The position numbers and the translations under genes are program-made. Of a stretch of 64,000 nt of DNA, positions 17,477 through 29,702 are shown piece by piece; the first letter of the stretch is position 1; each line of letters opens with the position of its first letter. Source of the stretch: Butyriboletus loyo (Eukaryota; Basidiomycota; Agaricomycetes; Boletales; Boletaceae); the NCBI GenBank assembly GCA_038093515.1, contig JBBPSI010000093.1, forward strand, positions 1 to 64,000. The letters run 5' to 3'. A model generated the notes under the pieces. That model was not told the DNA's origin and ran no database searches. It saw only the letters and a program-made list of their open reading frames with translations.

Positions 17477-20463
17477 CTACTCGCGACCAGCGCGCCGCTT
17501 CTCTCTCGCCTTCTCCCTCTCCATCCCCTTTTGCTCCGCCCTCTCCCCCTCCAACGAGCTAAACGCCTTGTTCATGCGCTCCTTGTACATCCTATCCTTC
17601 TCCACCTGCTTCTTGTGCTCCACAGCCGCAAGGAACTTGGCATCCTTGCGGAGCTCGCGAATAGCCCCCTTGCGTTCCTGCTTGAGCTGATAGCGTAGCT
17701 TGGACGCCTCGTTGCGCTCGCGATCTGGGTCCTGTCGCCGGATATACGATGACGAGCTGGTTTCAAACTTGGGGATATACGACGGAATGGGAATCGGTTT
17801 GTGAGCTTGTAAAAGGAGCGGCTTTCGGGACTGCCGGGAAAACTTGAGCAAACGTGTTATCTTGTCTTGCAATGAGGTGACCCGTAACTACCAGCATATG
17901 AGACACCGCAACGGATGCCAACGCGAGACCATACCTGGACATCTTCGGATAGTTGTCCGCATTCCAACCCAGAGAGTACGAGATTGATCGGCCCGTATAG
18001 TTCAATAAAGCCGTCAAGGGACTTGTACATATCGGCGAACCGTTCCAATAGACCGAGGGCCACCCCAAGAGCATCAATCTTAGACTGCTCCGTAGGATCT
18101 GCCGATATCACGTGTATCAACGCAGGTTTCTGAAACACAAGGCCTTTGGCTTTGCTCCTGTCAATAGTCAGCGGACCGCATAGTGCGGACCGCAAATTCA
18201 GACACGGGAAGGTGCCTGGTACTGACTTTGCGGTGGCGAATACATGAGGCGCAAGGTGTAACGTGGCATTAACCACGAAGTTTATGGCTTCTGGAACGAA
18301 GCGCTTTGACAGAGATTCATATTGGAGGAACAGAGAGGACAGGAATAATCCACTCGTGATGTCTCCAAATGACCTAACTCGACACAGCCCGAGATATGCC
18401 CCCATGAGTAGTCGTGCGGGGGAAATGACCGGATGTTGCATGTCACTGGTCGGCCAAATGATTCCTATCACCCGGAGGAAAACGAGTTCGGGGAGTCCGG
18501 GCCATGTCCTTGCGTCAGGTTCTGACGCACCGGTTGCCAGCCCGCGTTTGAGGTTTTTGTGCATAAGGGAGAGCTTTTCCACGAAATACTCTGCAGATTC
18601 GATAGGATACGATCGACAGAGAGCGAACAAGTGCGGAATGATTGGTGCCGGCGACGATGCTATATACAGTATATGATCAACGAGGACTCTCGCCAGATTC
18701 TATAAGCAGGATCAGGACGAGTATATATTGAGATCATCACTTTTGCCTTACCTGCAATTTAAGTTTGTTTTCGGGACCAAGGCTGTGATGATACAATGTC
18801 CGGATCCTTTGAACTACCGTCGGAACGTCAGAGTCCGGGAGACCTTCGATGATTTCGAGGAATTCGTCGTGGCTCTTGGGGGCAGGAAACGTGTATGGCA
18901 ACTCCTGCGCAGCCTTCAGAGTTTCGGATGATCGTTGAGCCTTTCGTTTTGTCCTCGTTCCAGTGGTATCCTGCTCTTCCGAGTCGGACGCTTCGTCGCT
19001 ACTCGATTGATTGTCTTCTCCGAAAGCATCAAAATCAACTTCTTCGCCACTGTTCTCCTCATCGCCGTCCTCGACTCCACTGTCTTCTCCTTCGTCGCTC
19101 TCAGACGGATCATTACCAAGCTCCACGCCGAGACCAGCGCCAAGTCCACCAAATGACTCGTCCATTAAATCATCGTCCAGATCATCACCTCCGCGAGGGC
19201 GTTTCTTTCTGCGTCCGCGCGCATCTTCATCGTCGCTCTCGTCCAGATCTTGACCTAACATGCGCAATCTCCGTTGTTTCTCCGCCTTTTCAAGTGCTTC
19301 CCTCTGCTCCAGCGCCAACTCTTCCTCTGTTTTCGTTCTATCCTTTGGCTTTGCTCGTTTATCGAAGGCGAGCTGGCGGATCTGTTTGTCGTAGTCCATG
19401 GTATCCTCGTCGTCGGCCGATGCTGGTGCAGGAAGTTTTGCACTGGCAGCGTCAGCAGTATCTACAGATGATGGATCGGCGACATAGAGGAGTGTCCTGA
19501 GCGAATCGAAATCTTGGTCGAGTTCATGTCGCATGTTCTCCCCTTGTTCTTTCTCCATCTGACGACGCATCTATACCGTACGATGTGCCATTGAGCGATA
19601 CCTTGTACACCAAACGAGTGAATACCTTGTGCGCCTTGCTTTTGGCAATGACTTCAGCCATGACTTCGGCTTTGGACTTTTTTCGATCAGGCTACAAAAG
19701 TTGGTTAGGTGATCTGCACGAGGTAAACGAGTCACTACACTATACCTCGTCCTCCTTTTCCTCCTCGTCATCGCCAAACCCACCAAAGTGGACCTTTTTG
19801 ACGGTATCATGATCGAGTCGACCTTTTGAAACGGTTAAACATAGTCCTCGAATGCTAAGCAGCACTCACCCTCCTCATCCTCGTCCTCGTCCACGGGCAA
19901 CAATACATCATCAAAGTCGTCCAATTTAGACAGACTTTGGCCATAGTGCGTCAGCTCGTCCTCGTTCTCCAGATTGAACGCGGACGCCTTGGACGCGCGC
20001 TGCCTCTCCTTGGTGAACCGCTCCAACATACGCTCTTCAAGCGACATCGAAGGGTCATTTTCACCAAACCGTCGATCGATGACGCCACCAACACGTCCCC
20101 TCCGTTCGATCTCCTTCAACAGCGATTTCTCTCTCTACGCGCACACCAAAAAATACACGATCAGCACATACATGGAAAAGACGAGGACGGTTCTACTTGC
20201 TGCATCCCAGCCTGCTTACTCTGGGCTGGTCGTCCCATCGTCCCCTTGATCTTTCGACCACCGACATCATGTTTGAGCCGAGTGACTTTGACGTCAAACG
20301 GGTTCAGTTTTTGTTGGATCTCGCGCAGTTTTGCGGCTCGTTTGACTTTGGCGTGTTCAGTCAACGGGGTGCCCTTCTTCTTTTTCTTTCCATTCTGTCT
20401 GTCGACGCCAGCTTGCGAGAGCGCAGATTTGAGCTGGGATAGCTGGGATCCCTTGCCAACCAT
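17477..20463 (-). CDS. NOP14: Nucleolar protein Nop14 (40S subunit biogenesis)
   Basis: The start at 20463 begins 'MVGKGSQLSQLKSALSQAG', a typical Nop14 opening, and several exons follow to the stop at 17477, about 880 residues. Conserved blocks are 'LNPFDVKVTRLKHDVGGRKIKG', 'GRVGGVIDRRFGENDPSMSLEERMLERF', a long acidic Asp/Glu/Ser region (about 18.95-19.25 kb), the C-terminal helical domain ('WPTSDMQHPVISPARLLMGAYL') and a basic, Arg/Lys/Glu-rich coiled tail. Nop14 is part of the SSU processome, binds Emg1/Noc4, and is needed for 18S rRNA maturation. The stop is 131 bp upstream of the MEC1 start on the same strand. Confidence 0.95.
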
Positions 20464-20502
20464 CGTACCCGCGAAGTTGCAAAAGGTAGCGTCACGCACA
20501 CG

Positions 20503-21315
20503 ATGTCACGCGGTATGTCTGTCACTCTTCCAATCCAATTGACCCACTCGGAAAATAGCGCACGGCATCTTGACTTTTCAGAGGACCCAACCTGGACGAC
20601 AATCCACGGGCAAGCTGTCCCGGTTTCTGTCTCCTTCAATGGTACATTTCCGCGAGGCCTTCCAAATCCCAATCCGTCCCCCTTGCGTATTTTGCCAGCC
20701 CAAACTTCGGAGGCACTTGTGCCACTACAAGTGACAAGTACATGCACGGCTGTCCGAACCCACACGTTCTAAATCATGTGCGTTCTGCTCCTCAGCATCA
20801 TGCCAATCTGGTTTGACGGACTTGGTGGGCGCGAACGCGTCTTCCTCCTGCCCTGTTCGATTTTGGTAAAGTGTGCTCACCGAGACTGTGGTGCCTCTTT
20901 TTGGAATACCCCACCATGACATCTGCGCCGAATGGGTGGCGCGTATGTTCGGTTAGCGCTGTCAATGTCACCAACGATAGCGTAGATAGCGTACACCCAC
21001 CAGTCATCTTCCCCGGACCTACCTCGGAAAATCATGCCGCACAAAGACAAATGGGGTCCTCTACCATATTCGACAAGGACGGCCACCGAACCAGATGTGA
21101 CAGGAACAATACAACTTGGCCCTGCTCTTTTCCCGAAAAGCCTGTCCGTTAACACGTACTATGGCACGTTCAACGGAACAAAGGGATCGCACGATAGCAT
21201 CCGAGCTAGCGCCATCACAACGTATACGTACGGGGACGCGCCATCGCAACCCAGCCACAAGATTACATATCAAAGTTGGTCGTACAGCAGGTTTAGTTTA
21301 GGCGCCATGCGTTGA
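20503..21315 (+). CDS. Unrecognised spliced gene, exact model uncertain
   Basis: A possible first exon is 20503-20512, with an intron from gtatgt (20513) to tttcag (20581). The next piece reads 'DPTWTTIHGQAVPVSVSFNGTF', with a Pro-rich continuation to about 20730. A further intron could end at ctcctcag, followed by a Cys-containing piece ('CQSGLTDLVGANASSSCPVRF'). Exon-like sequence continues to 21152 or, in another frame, to 21315 ('SLSVNTYYGTFNGTKGSHDS'). The composition is protein-like, but I cannot name a family, and the 3' joins remain unresolved. The start would lie only 39 bp from the divergent NOP14 start. Confidence 0.33.
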
Positions 21316-22318
21316 CCGCCACTCCAAAAGTCATTGACAGAGTCAGAGTGACATGACTGAACCCTTCCTAGTCGGTCGTCCTCTGATCGCATCTTGGACG
21401 ATCTGTCCGGGCCACACCAGCCGGAGAGGAGCGACTATCCGGTAGACCATCTCCATTCCTTTTTGTCAGACGTTTACAACCTCGAGATGTGGGTGGGTCC
21501 TTTTTATCATGGGCGTAATCGGACATGAACATGCCAGAGTACTCGTCGGAGGTTTTGCCAGCGTGATAAGCCAAGGTCCCCCTTAACCCCAAACAAAGTC
21601 GTGCGTGCTTCTGGCGCGCCTCGTGTTCACTACTTTTATTAAATAGCCCTCTTGGTTTCACGAGTAAACCTTAACTACGCGACAGTGCAGGGAAAAAAGA
21701 GGACGTTCAGGGTAAATAGCCCAGACACGCGCCAATGACGCTTTTGTTACTGCGGTATGTCAGCATTCGCTAGACTTGTCCCTGGTGGCAAAAGGGGGCA
21801 TTCCATTCATTCACGCCACCGTGGCAGCGTCTTGCTCAGCCAGCACTGCAAATGCCAAAAATTCTAATTCAAGGTATACTAAAATGCGGCAACTAAGACT
21901 CCAAATAGTACTAGTACAGTCCCGTCATTCTCTGCTCGGCGTCGGTTTCGTACATTATCAGTAAGGGTATCTTTCATCGCGACGACGACCCACGAGGCAT
22001 GGGGAAGGGGGAGCGAGGGGTATGCGAGATGAACATATGTATATGTGCAATATGGTCATAGTCGACAGTTGGTAGGTGCGATGTAGGTGATACAAATCGA
22101 TCAAAGTCGGTGGGGTGGCCCTCGGATGATAAATATGCAACATTTTTTATTGTGCCACGCTGTGTCGTCGTCGTTTTGAGCCATAGCGAATAAATAAGTC
22201 TTGATGTCGCGTAGAGGACCAAAAGGCAGCGAGTAGAAGTAGCATGTGGCGGTTGGGATGCGAAATCGAAAGACAATAAATAAGAGCAAGACACGGACAA
22301 GCACTGAGACCTGTCGAA
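21316..22318. other. Intergenic region without a recognised feature
   Basis: About 1 kb holding the 3' side of the GATA gene (minus strand). Several short open frames on both strands look random. Confidence 0.5.
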
Positions 22319-23769
22319 TTACGAGGATGGAAGGATGGCGACAAGGGATGGGGAGGAGACCAAGAGTGGCGATACGTGTGGGAGTGGAGACGGCCGTAGT
22401 GTAGCGTCTGGCGTGCGACTCTGGGTGGGCGCAGGCGATTGTGACGGCATGGGTAGCGAAGCAAATTGAACATTGCGTTGCACAGGCAGTGACCCACGGC
22501 GGAAGGTCTCCGACTGGCCCTGGTACATTGCTGGCTGCGGATAATAATTGGGTGTAGACGCCGTTTTCCGTGGTGCAGGGTGTGATTGTTGGAGAGAAGC
22601 GATATCGGTGAGGGGTGCATTAGGGAGGCGGATGGGTGCCTGTGGGCCCGAGTCGACTGGCGGACTTTCGGAACTGCGAGGGATGGGGAACGTCGAGACA
22701 GCAGGAGACGAAAAAGCGGACGACTGTGATGATGCGGTGCCAGGGGTGGGAGGCATGGAGGAACAGACCGAGACTGCAGCAAGGTGAGAATGGACGACAA
22801 GGGAGGGATGGAGATGTCACACTTACGGCTGTCATCCCAATCACTGGCGCCGCTGGACGCGGAGCTAGAGACCGAATTGCGACGAGTGAGGCTGAACTCG
22901 GTGGCTTCGCTCTTGACAAGAAGAGAACCAACGACAGGGGGTGATTTTGGAGTCTTTTTGTCTGCTGGGGTGGCGCCAGTGGGTTTGCGGGTCTTTCCAC
23001 CTGCGCGGAGTTCGTCAAAGCGCAATGGACGCGGACGGAGATGGGTGCGCTCGTAGAGACCACACTTGTTGCAGACGATTTTTCCGGGATTGAGGGTGGA
23101 ACGACGCCATGAAGGAGGTTCTGTTGTGTGGCAGTTGAAACAGCGGCGACGGAGGTACTGTGTCTCCTTGCTGGCTGCGTCGTCGGTGAGCTGTACGGGG
23201 AGAGCGGCGCCGGGAGCGGATGGGAGGAAGGAGGGATGGTGGGTGTGGAGGGGGTGGGCGGGAAAGCCGAGCTGGGAAGGGACGATGATGGGGGTGTCCT
23301 CGAGCTTTATCGGCAGGGGGTCGCAGATGAGACGGTCTGTGGGGATGGGGTCGCTGTAGACGGGGTACTGGTCATAGTAGTGGTGGTGTGGGAGGTCGTG
23401 GCGGACATAGGGGAAGGTGGCGCGACGAGGGACAGGGTGGGTGTGGAGATGTTGCTGCTGGTGCTGGTGCCATTCGGTGTAGTGAGCGCTGTCGTCGATG
23501 TAAATGTCGGAGGGGGGGTAATTGTCGTGGGGGTCGTGTTCGTAGAGCTCGCGGAGGAGGGAGTTTGGCTGGTTGGAGTAGGGGAGCCAGGCGGGGTCTG
23601 TGTGGATCATGAGGTCGGATTCCTGGAAGATGTGGGGGACAGATCCGATCGGGATGTTGTGCTTTGGGTTGATATGATGAGTGAAGTCGGACTGGTTTGG
23701 AGACGGAGTACGCGGTGTGGAAGAAGCGTCAGAGAAGGACGGCGGGGAGGGATAAGCGTCGAATTGCAT
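22319..23769 (-). CDS. GATA-type zinc-finger transcription factor
   Basis: Two exons (23769-22827 and 22773-22319) give 465 residues. The N-terminal 200 residues are rich in Pro, His, Asp and Tyr with a His/Gln run near 101-110. The single finger is at C210-x2-C213-x19-C233-x2-C236, followed by the basic 'HLRPRPLRFDELRAGGKTRK' tail that usually contacts DNA. Fungal GATA fingers normally have 17 or 18 residues between the Cys pairs, so 19 is unusual. The C-terminal half is Ser/Pro/Thr-rich and low in complexity. GATA factors in fungi control nitrogen, iron or light responses or development; the sequence does not show which. The start at 23769 follows only a short upstream open stretch. Confidence 0.88.
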
Positions 23770-26700
23770 CGTGAGCGTCGCACAACATCGACAGCGCAAA
23801 AGGCCAGTGTTATAAGAACAACGCTGTCCATTCCCTTTCCTGGAAATGCCTTTTTCGGCCGGGGCTCATCTCTTCCCAGATGTATCTCGGATCCCCGGAA
23901 CATCCCGCCTATCGATCTCAGATCCACAAGCATGCACAAATACCCCAATACATCACGTCCAAACACGGTGACATAACCGCGTGTCCGTGTTACGTCAACG
24001 CCTTCCCACGCACACAGCTCCTCTCCGCCGATCCACGTTCGTCCTCTCCCAGCCCAACTGCGCTCTCATCGCTCTCGTCCCGCCTCCCCTTGCTCTTTGC
24101 GCTCCCATTCGTTTGCTGCAGTCCCCCCCTCTCCAGAGCACCAGCATTCCATCAATAGCCACGCTGTGCCCTATCCCTCTTCGCACGTACTCTATTTATG
24201 GAATCTAATTTTTCAAATCCCCCCCTGCCACCTCTCAGCTCACGTCCTATACTCTCTACGATCCCTGCCTGTGTTTTGATGATATTGGCCATGTCAATTA
24301 CACGGGTTCATCGTATAACCATCGTTCCTGTTACAGATTCAAGTCCCCGTTATTCCCTACCGACTAGTTTCTTATTCCGAGGCTACACTGCACTGCCAAT
24401 GATCCCGTCCCCCGTGAACTCTCACACTCCGTCCGGTAACCTCCCGTGTATCAATACAGCTCTAGGCCATCGCTGCGCAGATTCTCTTCATCCATCGTCA
24501 GACGACGTACTGGCTACCTGGCGCTCGTTTGCTGTGATGCTGTAGTGACAAATATCATTGACCAAACTTCCTGTGCCTTATTTTGTACGGCACGTCCATG
24601 CTGTCTTTGTCGACATTTCAAAATCCTGCGTGGGTTCTCGACGCATCCCGCCATCTCCGCACCGCCGTCCCAGCTACTTACCATCATCCCATAATGAAAA
24701 TAACGAGATACGGGTTGTCAACAATTCCCCTGGATTGTCCTTCCATACTTCTCTCCTAGGTCCTCCACCTTGCTGGTGGATCCTGTACCACAGCACAATC
24801 GCCGTCCGTCCTCGACAATGTGATTCGCACGCGCCTCACCTCGTAACCCTCGATTCGGACCTGTGGTGCTCCCGTCCCCGGGCATGCACCGTAGAGAAAT
24901 AGAACGAATGAGGATCTTTCATATCCCCCACCGCCCACATCCCGTCGAGGCACGGCTCCGCCCGAATACCGGGGGTGGTTGGCGGGCAAACGTCTGCACC
25001 ATGTCCATGATCGCCGTGGTTTCGGCACTAGAAGCCACCCCAACATCGCCGTGCGTCTCTGTTGTCGCCATCGGTCAACGATTACCAGCAGCTCGCATCG
25101 ACACCAACCCACGGGGATATGAACAACGTGGAATTTAGACGTGCGTCCCGCCGAGGACGAAGCCTCTCTTCATTTACCTAGATGATGATGGGGGCCCGAC
25201 TGCGTTTGCCTTGCGTGTAAAAAGGCCAAACAGCATGAAATGAATGGCACATGGGATGGGCCACCGACATGTGCACGGGAGCGAGTGACGTCTGCGATTG
25301 AATCGTACCTCGGTCGTTGCCACCTGCGGTGTATTTGAAAACGGGCCTTTCCGGTGGTGTTATCTTGCCGCCAGGAAGTGACCCTCAGGAGAGGAGATTG
25401 GGTGTTCTCCACACCACGTTCCCTCCCTCGAAGGTTATTTCAACATGACATGCACACCCTCCGTGACCGCGCTCGGCAAGTCCCGTGGTCCGTTGGGGCT
25501 GTTCCGTGTATTTGGTAGCGGACGCGGAATGGTTCGAAAGAGAGGACTAGCACATATGGAAGGTCGAGGGGTCCAAATAGGAACACTAGTTTGAAACCAT
25601 CTCGTATGCAATACGAATCGTTGCTCGTTCCCCTTGACATCCCTTTTTCGAGTTGAACTCGTGCCAAGCTCCATTGCCATCGGGGCTTCCGATTCCGCTA
25701 TTCCAAAACGTATGCGTTCCTCCTTCGACAGCTTCGATTGACCCTCGCAGAAAGTGCCAAGACGTCAGGAGGGCACCACCCCACTGCGACGTCTGTACGC
25801 CACCCGTCGTAATTCGTCCGACTTCCGTGGGCATGCACAGAACGGCGCTGCTGGGACAACCTTCACACACTATTCTCGGTATGCGTCAACGGCCGACGCA
25901 GCAGAAGAGTGTCAATCTCGCTACATACCACCTTGCGATAGGCTACCATGCGTGCAGCTCCCGCAAGAACGGCCCAAGGCTGCCGGGTTACCTATCTTGC
26001 CGCAGTCGAGATCGCGGTCGAAACGGAATCGACTGTTTTGCTCGACTCTGCATCGTCGCTCGCTCGGTTTGCGGTTCCGGTCGCTGGTGGAAAGTCCTCG
26101 GGAGGAACTGGAGGTCATTGTCGCCTCGGCTCGTCGGCATAACCGTCTAACCGTGTCGTCCTTGCCCATCGATGCGATAAACGGACTTTATTCAATTCAC
26201 CGACCCTGGCCAGGTGGGTTGGTGTCAGGGCTCTGACGAATTCAACGTCTGCGCTGCGGATTCTCCCTCCACAGCAAACCTTTTTTTTTTTTTCTCAGCG
26301 ACCGTATGTACTGTCTTTCGACCAAAGAGTTGGATCGTATGAGGTCACCCAGTGCCATCGATCTTTCCGTTTCAGATCCCGATCGCGGCTGGGTGCAATG
26401 TCAGTCCACGACCACGTTAGACGCTGTTTTTATTTTTATTTTTCCACGTCTGGCAGCCCTCCATTCGTGCCGCTGACGTATTTGATTCGAAAACGTTTCA
26501 TGTCGACGCTCCCCACACCCTCCTCCGACGCACCCCTTTGCCCGCGAGGAACCCCCGCCCCTTCGCCCTTTATGCCTTTTTTGTTTTGCAGGGATGCGTA
26601 TGGCGCGCCCCCCGCCCTCCCGTGGGACGTGCGCGTCCGCATGAATCCCACATCCGCCTTCTCCAGATTCCGTGGCATCATTTATTTCAGTGGATTTAAT

Positions 26701-28446
26701 AGGTAAGCCGTCGCCTGGTTTGTGGGTCATGTGGCAGGTCCTGTGTTGCGGCTGCCGGCATCCTAAATTAGTAAGGGAACGTTTCCCTGCCCCTGCATTT
26801 ATTTCCGTATTCGACTTGCCACGCTCGGCTCAGGGTTGGGTTTTGGCATAAAGCCGCAATGTCATGACCAGATATGTCCAGGTGTGGTTAGAGGCAGCCA
26901 CAATATATGCTCTGCCGAAATCGGACACGCAATAGAGTGCCACTGGCCACTGGCATGGCTGCCCCCTGCCATGGCGCCGACCCGCATCCTTTGCCAAACA
27001 ACATCGAGTGTCTAGAGGAACGGGTCACTAGTCCATAATTCTTCCACCTGTCGTCAACCACCGTCGAATCCTCGCCAAAAAAAAGAAGACGAAAAAAAAC
27101 TCTCAAAAACTATTATTCCGGGCACTCGACTTGCGCCCGCCGCCCCCCTTCTTCGAAGCCGAGTATGTATGTACTAGTGTGCAGTCAGGGGGGCAGACAA
27201 GAACAAACCGACCTTGACGGCCAATTGACGGCATCGTACCACAAATAATGACAGGGACAAGCGCCTGGTAACTTTGAATGCTTCGGATTCGATGTGGATT
27301 TGTTTGGGCAGTCACTCCAAGAGAGACGATTATAGCAAACATATGGTATTAATCAAGGCGGTCCATCGATTTTTTTCGATAATAATAATAATAAAAAAGA
27401 AAAGTAGTAGTCTCTCGAGAGGGGCCGTCAGGCTGGAGAAGGCATTTACCCGCGGGCGACTAGCAAGTGAACCGTTTGGGACCTTCAAAGGCACGAGGCA
27501 GGCGAGAAAGCCACACACACACTAACCAATAAAGAAAATAGGAAAATAAAAGGAAAAGAAAGAGAGAAAGCCGCAAAACCCGGTCCCTGGATACTCCCTC
27601 CTTTTGTGTTTCATCGATTCCAAACCGCGAGAGTCAAATTCCCCCAAACGGGCCCTCAGTGAGTCGGTATGTACACATGTCCGGCTCCAATTAATCGTTC
27701 ACGTTTTTTCTACTCTCCCGTCGGTGCATCGCTCGTCAGATCGAAACGGATAAAGTGGCAGTTCGTGTCCACGTTCAAACGCTCACGTTTGTCCCCTCCT
27801 TTAAATATTCCGTGCCGACCGTCGACGTTCGTTCTCATACAAGATACCCACGTACCCGACTCTGCGCTCTCTCTCCATTCTCTCCATCCTCGGCGGCAGC
27901 GCGGCGGGGTCTTTTTCTATAAATGTATATATATATAACCACATGCATACACGGGACTGGGAGTGGAGAGGGAAATACGAAATTTCATGTTTGACGTCCC
28001 GAATAACCACATATGTGCCGCCCGCCCAACAAAAACAAAACGGATGCTCTCTCTGACCGTATGATAGGCATTGCTTCGTCGCTCTCCTCATTACCAAAGG
28101 GGCAACTCCGCCGCGCGGGCGCCCAGACTATCTTTCCTTCTCTCTCTCCTGACACTGACGTTATGGATTCTTGGGCGGCGTCGAAACAAAAAGACTACCC
28201 AACAAGGTTGGGTTCTCGGCGAATGGAAATATGAACGCCGCGGTGTGCCTATGTACGATGGTTCTGTGGAGCACCGTTTGGCGCTCATGAGAGGTCACGC
28301 GATACTATCTCCTGAGAAATAGGAGAACCACATGATAGAGTTGTTACAACTTACAATAATGCGAAAAATCTTACTTTGGAGCAGTGTACGTACGGCACTT
28401 TACCGCACGCGACGAACGAATCGAGGCGTCAGGCATGTGCTGCTTG
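23770..28446. other. Long gene-poor block upstream of the GATA factor
   Basis: In 4.7 kb no open frame carries a recognisable domain. Pyrimidine-rich stretches on the plus strand (about 23,990-24,250), a T run (26,280-26,294) and a TATA-rich stretch (27,919-27,938) are present. On the minus strand, 25,586-25,870 encodes a protein-like but unidentified piece. It may be extended regulatory DNA of the GATA gene, non-coding transcription units or decayed sequence. Confidence 0.45.
27919..27938. promoter_or_regulatory. TATA-rich element
   Basis: A run of TATAAATG followed by alternating TA steps lies in the gene-poor block. It reads as a TATA box on either strand. No coding region is assigned to it. 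Confidence 0.3.
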
Positions 28447-29702
28447 CTACTTCTTCCGTCCTTTACGGGCAGCGCCGGTGGTCGCAGGTGCGCCCATACC
28501 GCGCTTGGTACATTCGGCACAGAACCAACGTTCTGGAAGTGGTTGCTTCAGGTTCACGCAGGGAAGGTGGAACTATGCAGACATGGTCAGCACGTGTAGC
28601 CCGTGAAGTAATAATGATCGGAGCACAGCAATCGGTGAAGTTACTTACCCATTGGTAAGGACAGTCAGGGTTATCACATGCAATCATTTCGCCATAGCTG
28701 AGTTTCTGACAGAAACAATACAGTTCCTTGTCATCACCGTCATCACCTTCCTCGCCCTCGCCCTCCTCGCCTTCGCCCTCTTCAACTGCTTGAGTTTCTT
28801 CACCAAAGTCGAAGTCCATGTCATCGACTTCGGATGAAACTCCGCGCTTCTTACGTCGACCACGACCAGAAGATGAGACGTACAACGACGGTGCAGGAGA
28901 GGGTAGTTTTATAGACCCCTGCGTTGCAATGACTTTACGTTCTGTAATCAGACGCGTCAGGGAATTCGATACGGAGGATATGTAAGCCACGTACTCTTCT
29001 GTACACTCTCTTCTGTACCATTCGTTCGACTGCCAGTGGCAGCAACGCCGGTATTTGATACAGGAAGCGTCGCACCAGAAAAGGCATTCCGAAGACTCTC
29101 GTTGATGTGTGCAGCGGGATTTCTTCCTCCAAGAACATACCCTGACCCCGCTGGAGCCCCGCCCGCGCCCGCTGACATAAGTGGCGCAGTACCTGCGACG
29201 ACAGCAGCTGGGTCAGGCTCTCCTTGCAGCACCAGCACACGCCCAAGATCATAGTCCAACCGCGAACGCTTCCTCGACAATAGCTCGACGATCCGCTCAG
29301 CCAGTGCGATCTTTTCATCAGCGACGATAGATAGTGTCTTTTGTGCCAGTTTTATTTTCTCATTGGGTGGTGGCGGTGATGGCTTATCCTTGCTAGTCGC
29401 CTCAGAATCGGTGCGAAGAGCATAACGGATAGGTTTGTAACAGTCCTTTGCGATTTCTTGTTGTAGCTCTGGAAGAGTGTCACCTGGGTAAATACTGGAA
29501 GGAACGGTAGACGTACCTTGTGATTGGGTCTCCTTTGAGCGAAGCTCCTGCAACAGGAATTGGACCTCGCTCGGTATGTTTTCGAGGGCTGCGGATGTCA
29601 AGTACGATGCGCGCACAGATCGACCTAGTACCACTTACTGGCGATGAACTCGGATGCGATCGCAGCGGCTTCCTCTAAATTTTGAACTGAGGGTGTACTC
29701 AT
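28447..29702 (-). CDS. ING-family PHD-finger protein (Yng/Pho23 type)
   Basis: Four exons (29702-29639, 29588-28995, 28941-28649, 28572-28447) give 358 residues. The N-terminus has the ING helical region: '[33 protein letters not shown]' and later '[35 protein letters not shown]'. An Ala/Gly-rich middle and a Glu/Gly/Asp-rich acidic run precede the C4HC3 PHD finger (about 292-340): '[20 protein letters not shown]', then 'WFHLPC' and 'RWFCAEC'. ING proteins bind H3K4me3 and recruit histone acetyltransferase or deacetylase complexes. Length and layout do not decide between the Yng2 (NuA4), Yng1 (NuA3) and Pho23 (Rpd3L) branches. The tail ends in Lys-Gly-Arg-Lys-Lys, a polybasic end known from the family. 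Confidence 0.93.

Noticed and set aside
22147..23799. Single 550-codon minus-strand frame for the GATA gene
   Set aside because: It reads through the intron (22,826-22,774) into an Arg/His/Ser-rich frame. Splicing gives a Ser/Pro-rich C-terminus ending at 22,319, which fits the family better.
23128..23976. Open frame of 282 codons on the plus strand
   Set aside because: It is antisense to the GATA factor and consists of Val/Gly-rich sequence produced by codon bias of the true gene.
25586..26236. Overlapping frames on both strands as candidate genes
   Set aside because: One minus-strand piece looks protein-like, but no start, splice partners or family could be found, so it is noted only within the gene-poor block.
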